DNA from: CAYQNU01 sp964419055
Lineage (GTDB): Bacteria > Bacteroidota > Bacteroidia > Flavobacteriales_D > Parvicellaceae
Reading direction: 5' to 3'
Length of the DNA stretch: 64,000 nt
Assembly (NCBI GenBank): GCA_964419055.1
Contig: CAYQNU010000003.1
Location: 1-64,000, forward strand
Shown here: positions 25,345 through 31,423 of the stretch, in pieces
Layout: each line of letters opens with the position of its first letter
Numbering within the stretch: position 1 is the first letter of the stretch
Program-made: the position numbers and the translations under genes
The notes under the pieces: generated by a model
What the model was told of the DNA's origin: nothing
The model's database searches: none
Seen by the model: only the letters and a program-made list of their open reading frames with translations

Positions 25345-26319
25345 TTATTTTACCAATTCCATCGTAATAATTTTCACATCCTCTTTTGGTCTATCGCCAG
25401 GATTAGTAGCTACAACGCCCATTTTCTCAACAATATCTAATCCTTCTAATACCTCGCCAAAAACTGTGTAGCCCCCATCAAGGAAAGGTGTTCCACCAAT
25501 GGTTTCGTAGGTTTTGATTTGCTCTTCGGTGTAGCTAAAAGGTTTGAAATTTTTTAATGCTTTAGGTTTAATTTCGTTGGCAATGGCGTTGATGCCATTT
25601 TGTGCTTCGGTCATTTTGGTATTGTCTTGCTGATACATTTTTTGGAACTCCTGAATTTTGGCCATATACGGAGCACCTTCAGGTGATTTCAAATACCCAT
25701 CAATACAAGCGTTTTCAGCTTGAGCGTTTACTTGAGTCAATTGTTGCAATAATTGGTCTCTTGGTGTAATTTTACCAGTAACAATATAAAACTGCGAACC
25801 GCTGGATTCTTTTCCTGGATTCATTTGATCACCCAAACGAGCAGCACTTAACGCCCCTTTTTTGTGGATGAATTTGGTAGGCATAATCTCCGCTTTCAAC
25901 GTGTAACCTGGGCCTCCATTACCTAATTGTTTGGTAGCAGGAGCACCTTTTGACTCAGGGTCGCCCCCTTGAATCATAAAATCTTTGATGATGCGGTGAA
26001 ACAATAAACCATCATAAAATTTAGAACCCACTAATTTCACAAAATTATCGCGGTGAATGGGTGTGTCATCATATAATAAAAGCATAACATCACCAAAATT
26101 GGTTTTCATTTTCACTTTTACACCCTTTGGAGTAGCCGAGGGAGTTGTAATTTCATCGGTGGTTAGTGTTGGGGTAGTTGCATCGGTGGGTACGGTAGCT
26201 TCCGAAACAGTAGTATCATTACTTTCACCATTGGCGCTGGCTTCGCTGCACGAATGTGACATCAAGGTGAATGAAAATAACAGTGAAAATAAGCCTATAG
26301 ATAGCATTTTTGTTTTCAT
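25345..26319 (-). CDS. Cyclophilin-type peptidyl-prolyl isomerase lipoprotein with large insert
   Basis: 324 residues. Lipobox SHSC gives lipidated Cys24; a Thr-rich linker (31-65) follows. The cyclophilin fold starts VKVKMKTNFGDVMLLLYDD, with the catalytic block LLFHRIIKDFMIQGGD (105-120) and SGSQFYIV (173-180). Between this and the closing strand GTPFLDGGYTVFGEV (276-290) is an insert of about 90 residues, helical and charged. Cyclophilins catalyse cis-trans proline isomerisation; this one is expected in the periplasm, anchored to a membrane. The insert is a recurring Bacteroidota feature that may bind substrate. 33 nt upstream of pheS. Confidence 0.9.
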   Translation of the reverse strand: MKTKMLSIGLFSLLFSFTLMSHSCSEASANGESNDTTVSEATVPTDATTPTLTTDEITTPSATPKGVKVKMKTNFGDVMLLLYDDTPIHRDNFVKLVGSKFYDGLLFHRIIKDFMIQGGDPESKGAPATKQLGNGGPGYTLKAEIMPTKFIHKKGALSAARLGDQMNPGKESSGSQFYIVTGKITPRDQLLQQLTQVNAQAENACIDGYLKSPEGAPYMAKIQEFQKMYQQDNTKMTEAQNGINAIANEIKPKALKNFKPFSYTEEQIKTYETIGGTPFLDGGYTVFGEVLEGLDIVEKMGVVATNPGDRPKEDVKIITMELVK

Positions 26320-26422
26320 AGGGTGTGATTATTTTTGGGTGATCATTAAAAATTGTGTGACAAAGATAAACAACCTAATACTATTTTTTTCGTCTGATGT
26401 AAATAATTATAAAATATTTACC

Positions 26423-26430
26423 TACCTTTG
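26423..26430 (+). promoter_or_regulatory. -7 promoter box of the small lipoprotein
   Basis: TACCTTTG matches TAnnTTTG and lies 28 nt before the ATG at 26459. The -33 TTG is not obvious. Confidence 0.45.
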
Positions 26431-26458
26431 AAATCGGATTCATTAATTTATTAGCACT

Positions 26459-26815
26459 ATGAAAACAACATTTAAACCCTTTTTAGCATTATTAGCCATC
26501 GTTTTTGTTATGAGCAGCCTTAGTTCTTGCTATAAGAAAAAAGATACCATAGCCACCGTTACGGTGTTGAACGAAACTACTCAAGCACCTGTTGCCAATG
26601 CTGAAGTTCGTTTGTATTGGGATTTGCAAAATCGTGAAAACCTAGAACAAATTGGCAAAACGGATGGTGCGGGTAAAGTATCTTTTAATTACAATGAATT
26701 TTACAAATCGGGTCAAGCTGGTTTTGCGGTGTTGGATGTTTATGTAAACGGTGTAGTAGTAGGAATCATAAAAATTGAAGAAGAAACCACCACTGAGGTT
26801 ACGGTAGAAATTTAA
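26459..26815 (+). CDS. Small lipoprotein with carboxypeptidase-regulatory-like fold
   Basis: 118 residues. Signal peptide with lipobox LSSC (Cys24). The rest is a single Ig-like/regulatory-domain fold: TVTVLNETTQAPVANAEV and RLYW, then GKTDGAGKVSFNYN, the hallmark of the carboxypeptidase-regulatory (CarboxypepD_reg-like) family in Bacteroidota. No enzymatic residues. Probably an envelope accessory. It is monocistronic, with a -7 box ahead and an intrinsic terminator behind. Confidence 0.8.
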   Translation: MKTTFKPFLALLAIVFVMSSLSSCYKKKDTIATVTVLNETTQAPVANAEVRLYWDLQNRENLEQIGKTDGAGKVSFNYNEFYKSGQAGFAVLDVYVNGVVVGIIKIEEETTTEVTVEI

Positions 26816-26835
26816 TAGTTAAACAAAAAGTATAT

Positions 26836-26870
26836 AAAAAAAGGCTTTACAGAAATGTAAGGCCTTTTTT
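26836..26870 (+). terminator. Intrinsic terminator
   Basis: GGCTTTACA (26843-26851) pairs with TGTAAGGCC (26856-26864) with one G-T pair and a 4-nt loop, flanked by seven As and six Ts. It lies 20 nt after the lipoprotein stop and may work in both directions. Confidence 0.9.
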
Positions 26871-26882
26871 GGTTTTAGGGAA

Positions 26883-27308
26883 TTAAAGTTTAAATCTGGT
26901 TTTAATTACAAATCCAGTCCATTCGACCCCAAGGGAGTTAATCACATTATTTTCACTTCTATTTAGATATTCTATGATCTCATTAAAAGGCAACATTACA
27001 CCAACAATTTTACAACTGGATTTGTCAATTATTAATGGGCTGTATGGTAGATCACTGGTAACCCAAGGAGTTTTAAATATAAGAATTTCAAATCGACTCT
27101 TTTCAATCTTCGAATGAATTGTTAATCTATGATTTGAGTTTTCAATAATTTTTAATTTCTGAATGAGTTCTATTGTTATAGGAAGGTAATTGACCCTTTT
27201 ATTCTTTGGTTGCCAAAGTAAGTTATGAATATCGCTTTCATCCCCTTTTTCCAATTGAGAAATCAAACGTGAATAATCAACGGAATAGTTCTTTCTGAAT
27301 AGTTTCAT
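26883..27308 (-). CDS. Unknown 141-residue protein of the accessory island
   Basis: 141 residues, no signal peptide, no membrane segment. It has a basic N-terminus (FRKNYSVDYSRLISQLEKGD) then alternating strands and helices with several Trp and hydrophobic patches (EILIFKTPWVTSDLPYSP). No domain recognised; not obviously a toxin or nuclease. The base composition is more AT-rich than neighbouring housekeeping genes, and it is separated from the GIY-YIG gene by a GC-richer boundary segment, so it is probably an imported cassette gene. Confidence 0.6.
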   Translation of the reverse strand: MKLFRKNYSVDYSRLISQLEKGDESDIHNLLWQPKNKRVNYLPITIELIQKLKIIENSNHRLTIHSKIEKSRFEILIFKTPWVTSDLPYSPLIIDKSSCKIVGVMLPFNEIIEYLNRSENNVINSLGVEWTGFVIKTRFKL

Positions 27309-27454
27309 ATCTTAATGATTTACTAATGTTCTGCGGGTTTACCTCAGTGGCGACAACTTACCGCATTGTTGTAAAGATATGCAAATTTCCTTTTTAGTAT
27401 TTTCAGCTAAGGAAAATAAAACCAACCATTGCGCAAAACCGCTGTTACCAGCAG
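27309..27454. other. Cassette-boundary-like intergenic segment
   Basis: 146 nt between two minus-strand genes. On the minus strand it starts just after the GIY-YIG stop with CTGCTGGTAACAGCGG and ends near ATG with a CCCGCAGAACATTAG block. Both are richer in G and C than the neighbouring coding DNA, and stretches of this look recur between accessory genes in Bacteroidota. Part of it (CTGTTACCAG) is nearly palindromic. It may be a recombination or transfer boundary. Confidence 0.4.
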
Positions 27455-28369
27455 TTATTTTAACTCACTTTTTTCAATTTCTTTTATTGATTTCCCTTCT
27501 TTGTTTTTCCAAACATTTCTACCATTTACAGAGTAACCCAATATAACCGCAGCAGCTGCAGAAACACTGTTGAATAAATAATTCCTTGAAAAATATAGTC
27601 TTCCATTTGGATTTGATTCTATTACATTTTCAGCTACCAATGTATCTCGCAACGAACCATAACCATAATTCTTTGTTGGATTACTTGATACGCTTGAACC
27701 TTGTAATACAACCAAACCTTCATTGGTCTGTATTGCTGATGCTTCGATTCCGCTTACGTTTAAAAACAATTCTAACTCTCCTATAGTTTCAATGATTGTG
27801 TTATTTTCTGTTTTTGTAGTTAATGAATTTTCAACTTCAGGTAAGTTTTTAAATGAGATTGGATTTTCTAAAAATTTGTGTCCAAGTGTTCCAGTTAAGA
27901 TTTTAATATTTGACAAAAATTCTTCCATTGCATCCTTATCTGGCAATGGAAGAGAACTTAAAGCTGGAGAATTTCCATTCTTTAATCCATAGCGTTTAGT
28001 TTGGTTCGCAATTTCGATTAATCGGCTCTCTAAATATTTAATATGTGATTTTGTTAAATTATCATCCTTACTTGTAAAGATGATAACTTCATTCCAAAAG
28101 TCTTTTTGTGAGTCATGATTTTTTAACCTTTCCCAAACGTTTTCAGCTTCTCCAATGTAGACTATTTGTTTGCCTGTTTCTTCTTCGTAACCAATAAGAA
28201 AATATACACCTTGCGTGTTTATTTCTTCTGGAAAATGCTTGTTAAGTTCTGAAATTTTCGGTCTAGGGCATGAAAGAGATTGAATTGTCTGATTTACTAA
28301 TTCTGCAAACTTGATTCCAGTTACACTTCCTTCTTTTAAATATATTCTAATGCTTTTTCCTAATATCAT
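27455..28369 (-). CDS. GIY-YIG nuclease-like protein with DUF4357 domain
   Basis: 304 residues. The GIY-YIG core begins GVYFLIGYEEETGKQIVYIG (about 54-73), followed by EAENVWERLKNH with the catalytic Arg, and the metal-binding Glu of KYLESRLIEIAN (about 110-121). The C-terminal about 65 residues (GYGSLRDTLVAENVIESNPN, then YLFNSVSAAAAVILGYSVNG) match DUF4357, a domain often joined to GIY-YIG or to restriction-modification proteins. Such proteins are found beside defence genes and may cut modified or foreign DNA. It is alone here. Confidence 0.85.
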   Translation of the reverse strand: MILGKSIRIYLKEGSVTGIKFAELVNQTIQSLSCPRPKISELNKHFPEEINTQGVYFLIGYEEETGKQIVYIGEAENVWERLKNHDSQKDFWNEVIIFTSKDDNLTKSHIKYLESRLIEIANQTKRYGLKNGNSPALSSLPLPDKDAMEEFLSNIKILTGTLGHKFLENPISFKNLPEVENSLTTKTENNTIIETIGELELFLNVSGIEASAIQTNEGLVVLQGSSVSSNPTKNYGYGSLRDTLVAENVIESNPNGRLYFSRNYLFNSVSAAAAVILGYSVNGRNVWKNKEGKSIKEIEKSELK

Positions 28370-28456
28370 TATACGTTGTTTATAATTGCAGCTAACTTAT
28401 ATATATGCCCCTATTTTGACGACAAACTTAAAAGACGTATGTTTCATAGGTCTCAT

Positions 28457-28534
28457 AATGGGATAATTTATTTCCCCCAAATTTACTAAAATATCTTACA
28501 AATCTTCAAAAGGCGAATTTATTTTGAAAAGAAT
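28457..28534 (+). repeat. Diverged repeat, left copy (flanks the Fic segment)
   Basis: From cccaaatttactaaaatatc (28476-28495) to tttattttgaaaagaat (28518-28534) it aligns with 30362-30421 in the same orientation, about 60 nt with one indel and scattered substitutions. Weaker similarity extends left to AATGGGATAAT (28457-28467) against AATGGATAAT (from 30336). Confidence 0.6.
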
Positions 28535-28580
28535 AGTCCAACAGCTTGAAATTAAACTCAAAAGACAAAAAAGTTGACTT

Positions 28581-29684
28581 TTATTCAATTGGTTTTATTT
28601 CATAATTTGTACTACGTCCCCCCTCTACACTTTTAACCAAAATCTCTTTTTCAATTAAGTCTTGTATGTCACGCAGAGCAGTATCTTGCGAGCATTTAGT
28701 TATTTTAGCCCATTTTGCTGTATTCAACACTCCTTCAAAATCATCCATGAGCAAATTTAGTATTTTTCGTTGCCGGTCATTTATAGTTACACCTGAATTC
28801 CTCATCCAAAAAGTGTGTTTATGAATTATTTTCTGTAGAAGTTTGTCAGAATTTTCAATGGCATTTAACAAACATTTCAAAAACCACTCTATCCAGTCGG
28901 TGATGTCTAAATCACTTTTTTGAGTTTTTTCCAATATGCTGTAATACGAATTGCGTTCTTTCCGTATTTGGGCAGACATACTATAAAATCGATACGATTG
29001 TTTATCAGAACGAGCCAGTAGCATATCACTTAATGCTCGTGAAACCCTACCGTTTCCATCTTCAAATGGGTGGATGGTTACGAACCACAAATGGGCTATG
29101 GCGGCTTTCAACACCAAATCTATATTTTGATCCAAATTAAACCAATCTAAAAAAATACGCATTTCATTTTCAATTTGCGTAGCAGGAGGTGCTTGGAAAT
29201 GAACTTTTTCTTTTCCCAATGCCCCCGAAACAACTTGCATTGGACCTGTGGAATCATTGCGCCAATCACCGGTAATGATTTTGTATAATCCACTTTGCCC
29301 AGTTGGGAAAAGTGAGGCATGCCAAGAAAACAGACGTTCCTTGTTCAATTCTTTGTCAAAATTTTTCGTAGCATCAATCATCAAATCTACTATTCCGTCA
29401 ACATTTCGTTCGGAATAAACTAACCCCGATATATCTATTCCTAACCGCCTAGCAATGGACGATCTTACTTGTTCTCTATCAAGAATTTCTCCCTCTATTT
29501 CTGTCGATTTGATAATCTCCATTGTTAAAATTTCAAGATTCGCTTCATTACGAAGTTCAAATCCTAAAGCACCCATTTTGCCTATTAGTCTACCTTGTTG
29601 GTTTCTAACATACGATAGCAATGGCAATAGCTTTTCGCTATCCCATTCAAATATTGGCCAATTTTGATGATTGTTTAGATACAT
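28581..29684 (-). CDS. Fic-domain protein with DUF4172, self-inhibitory helix and C-terminal winged helix
   Basis: 367 residues from the ATG at 29684. DUF4172 N-terminal part, then the class II inhibitory motif S60-T-E-I-E64-G65, which should block ATP binding by its Glu64. Fic core motif HPFEDGNGR (205-213) with catalytic His205 intact, so AMP transfer (or a related nucleotidyl reaction) to a Thr/Tyr/Ser substrate is expected. A winged helix-turn-helix (about 301-365) at the C-terminus points to DNA binding. The promoter is overlain by an array of four TATTCTCCGCAT boxes (29691-29789), which supports autoregulation. No antitoxin is adjacent because inhibition is intramolecular. Confidence 0.92.
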   Translation of the reverse strand: MYLNNHQNWPIFEWDSEKLLPLLSYVRNQQGRLIGKMGALGFELRNEANLEILTMEIIKSTEIEGEILDREQVRSSIARRLGIDISGLVYSERNVDGIVDLMIDATKNFDKELNKERLFSWHASLFPTGQSGLYKIITGDWRNDSTGPMQVVSGALGKEKVHFQAPPATQIENEMRIFLDWFNLDQNIDLVLKAAIAHLWFVTIHPFEDGNGRVSRALSDMLLARSDKQSYRFYSMSAQIRKERNSYYSILEKTQKSDLDITDWIEWFLKCLLNAIENSDKLLQKIIHKHTFWMRNSGVTINDRQRKILNLLMDDFEGVLNTAKWAKITKCSQDTALRDIQDLIEKEILVKSVEGGRSTNYEIKPIE

Positions 29685-29690
29685 AATAAC

Positions 29691-29789
29691 TATTCTCCGC
29701 ATTATTTGCGTCAAATATAGCATTTATTCTCCGCATGACAACATATTCTCCGCATTATTTGCGGAGAAAGTGCTATTTATTCTCCGCAT
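29691..29789. promoter_or_regulatory. Operator array of the fic gene: four TATTCTCCGCAT boxes and a palindrome
   Basis: TATTCTCCGCAT occurs exactly at 29691-29702, 29725-29736, 29744-29755 and 29778-29789, starts spaced 34, 19 and 34 nt. The first and third continue as TATTTGCG, and the third forms a perfect inverted repeat TTCTCCGCA (29746-29754) with TGCGGAGAA (29760-29768). The second box falls between the -33 and -7 elements and the first covers the transcription start, so binding would occlude RNA polymerase. Confidence 0.85.
29712..29741 (-). promoter_or_regulatory. Core promoter of the fic gene
   Basis: On the minus strand TTG (29741-29739), 19 nt, TATATTTG (29719-29712): the exact Bacteroidota consensus. 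The operator box at 29725-29736 lies in the spacer. The ATG is 28 nt downstream of the -7 box. Confidence 0.8.
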
Positions 29790-29865
29790 ACTGAAAATTT
29801 AACCTATTAAAAAAGGGAAACACACAACAAATTCGCATAATTAATTTTGTGATTTCTTAATGGAT

Positions 29866-30251
29866 TCAATTGAATTGTTCGTGATATACTTTAACATGAT
29901 GAGGAAATTCTTCTTCAAAAAATGGATACGGCACACCTTCGATTGCAATTTCAAATTCTTCTCCATCCACTCCACTTATTTGATTTCCCATTCCTATAAT
30001 TTCAATTCCACTTTTGTTTACAACTTTTAATTGTTCAATTGTTCGAGTTGAAATTACTTTGTCTTCTGGATAGTCAAACGCTAATTCAAAGTTATTCTGA
30101 AAACAATATCTTTTTATAAAATTATAGTCACAATAATGTTTGAAAAGTGTATAACTCCAAATACGACTCCCATCGGTGCGTCTGCTTTTTCAAGTTCAGT
30201 CGTCCCAATTAGAATGTTGTCAAGATATATGGTATATAGATTTTTTGTCAT
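29866..30251 (-). pseudogene. Frameshifted small protein gene, unknown family
   Basis: The minus-strand ATG at 30251 opens MTKNLYTIYLDNILIGTTEL and continues to APMGVVFG, then hits a stop at 30117-30119. Shifting frame near 30150-30190 restores a long reading to a stop at 29866-29868: YNFIKRYCFQNNFELAFDYP, then EDKVISTRTIEQL, GIEIIGMGNQISG and EGVPYPFFEEEFPHHVKVYH. Length 386 nt, not a multiple of three, supports one net frame error. Family unrecognised. Together the pieces would make about 128 residues. A sequencing error or programmed shift cannot be ruled out. It starts upstream of fic on the same strand. Confidence 0.7.
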
Positions 30252-30620
30252 AATGAGTGAATTTTGATAATGACCATAATTATCGATTAATATGCTTAAT
30301 TGCTACTACTTTTTTGCTCAATAAATAACTTTAAAATGGATAATATACTTTAACTTTTCTTCCCAAATATACTAAAATATCCTAAACCTCCTTAAAGGGG
30401 TGGGTTTATTTTGAGAAGATTACTTTAGTGCCGTGCAAATAAATGTAAAATGAATGAATATTTTTTTCCTCTCCCCAAACTACTACTTTGAAGTTTCAAC
30501 CTCTTCAAGGATAAGTGAAGCGGAAAAACTGAGGCAAAGCATCGAGGAATACTTTTGTTTACCTCAAAAGAAAAAGGGTTGAGTTTTGAAACAAATACAA
30601 ATTGATTCAAAATAAATGAG
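30252..30620. other. Gene-free stretch with a second copy of the diverged repeat
   Basis: 369 nt with no convincing gene. It contains the right copy of the flanking repeat (30336-30421). Further right, GC-richer fragments (CCTCTTCAAGG, AAAGCATCGAGG) look like relics of repeat elements. A minus-strand reading frame at 30425-30685 overlaps the toxin gene and has composition of non-coding DNA. Confidence 0.5.
30336..30421 (+). repeat. Diverged repeat, right copy
   Basis: Partner of 28457-28534 in direct orientation. Conserved blocks are cccaaatatactaaaatatc (30362-30381) and gtttattttgagaagat (30404-30420). The two copies enclose the fic gene and the frameshifted gene. Confidence 0.6.
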
Positions 30621-30920
30621 TTATTTCTGTTTCTTAGGTTTCTGTCTATTCGAGAAAAACGAGATAATTTCAACATGGTTTTCAATAACCCTGTAATACA
30701 GTGTATTTAATTTAAGGACAACCGCTCCTCGAACATCTTTTTTAAAATCTGATGATTGGAAAATATAAGGGTTTTGTGAAATTAAGTGTAACGTTTTATC
30801 GAGATTAGTAGCCAAGTTTTTGAGTTCTTTTTCAGTCCAATTCTCCTCTAAATAATCTAAAGTTTTATGTAATTCTTTTAGAGCATGGTCAGTCCAAAGA
30901 ATTTTATAACCACTTTTCAT
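30621..30920 (-). CDS. ParE/RelE-superfamily toxin
   Basis: 99 residues. The fold starts YKILWTDHALKELHKTLDYL (residues 5-24), followed by helices LKNLATNLDKTLHLISQNPY and strands SSDFKKDVRGAVVLKLNTLY then YRVIENHVEIISFFSNRQKP. This is the ParE-type layout (SYKILWT, then RGAVV, then IISFFxxRQ). ParE toxins inhibit DNA gyrase; RelE cousins cut mRNA; sequence alone does not decide. It overlaps the stop of the upstream antitoxin gene by 17 nt, the normal antitoxin-first arrangement. Confidence 0.88.
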   Translation of the reverse strand: MKSGYKILWTDHALKELHKTLDYLEENWTEKELKNLATNLDKTLHLISQNPYIFQSSDFKKDVRGAVVLKLNTLYYRVIENHVEIISFFSNRQKPKKQK

Positions 30921-31143
30921 ATAGTTTTTGTGCTTTTGAATGAGGATTTAATTTTCCAGCTTCTGCATCTTTTAAACCAAGTTCAATAGATTCTTTTTCA
31001 CTTTCTGAAATGGAATCCCACCAATCTTTACTTTCATTTTTTCTTATATTCATGATTTTATCGATTATTGAAGCATCTTCAATTGTCGAAAGCCATTGAA
31101 TTAACTCTAACTTTTGATTTAAAATATGTAAATTGGCATTCAT
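30904..31143 (-). CDS. Antitoxin of the ParE-type pair
   Basis: 79 residues from the ATG at 31143. A helical N-terminus (ILNQKLELIQWLSTIEDASI) is followed by IDKIMNIRKNESKDWWDSIS and a C-terminal tail, SEKESIELGLKDAEAGKLNP then HSKAQKLYEKWL, which is typical of short antitoxins that neutralise ParE/RelE toxins in Bacteroidota. No separate DNA-binding ribbon-helix-helix is obvious. It precedes and overlaps the toxin gene by 17 nt. Confidence 0.82.
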   Translation of the reverse strand: MNANLHILNQKLELIQWLSTIEDASIIDKIMNIRKNESKDWWDSISESEKESIELGLKDAEAGKLNPHSKAQKLYEKWL

Positions 31144-31423
31144 AATAGCATAAACATTAATAACAAATGTACTCATTTATTTTCAAAATCTCACAGAAAT
31201 AGTTGAGAAATATTGATTTCTAATTTGTGTTAGCTGGAAAAGAGGTCTTTTTTTTCAAAACAACTAAAAAAAACCGAATGGCTCTTTAGAACCCTTCTTT
31301 TTTCACTTATTGGGCTAAAAGGAAGTGCAGAATTGGTATTTTTTAAAATTATACTAGATAAAATGAAAAAAATGAAATATTTTTGGCATTTCTAAGTTAG
31401 TACGTTTTTGATAAAACTGTTTT

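Noticed and set aside
27455..28369. GIY-YIG protein as a homing endonuclease
   Set aside because: No intron or intein is nearby, and the DUF4357 tail points to another role.
29691..29789. CRISPR-like short repeats before fic
   Set aside because: Only four boxes with irregular 34/19/34 spacing, overlapping a promoter; no array, spacers or cas genes.
30425..30685. Minus-strand reading frame overlapping the ParE-type gene
   Set aside because: Composition and residue make-up are those of non-coding repeat relics, and it overlaps the toxin gene in another frame.
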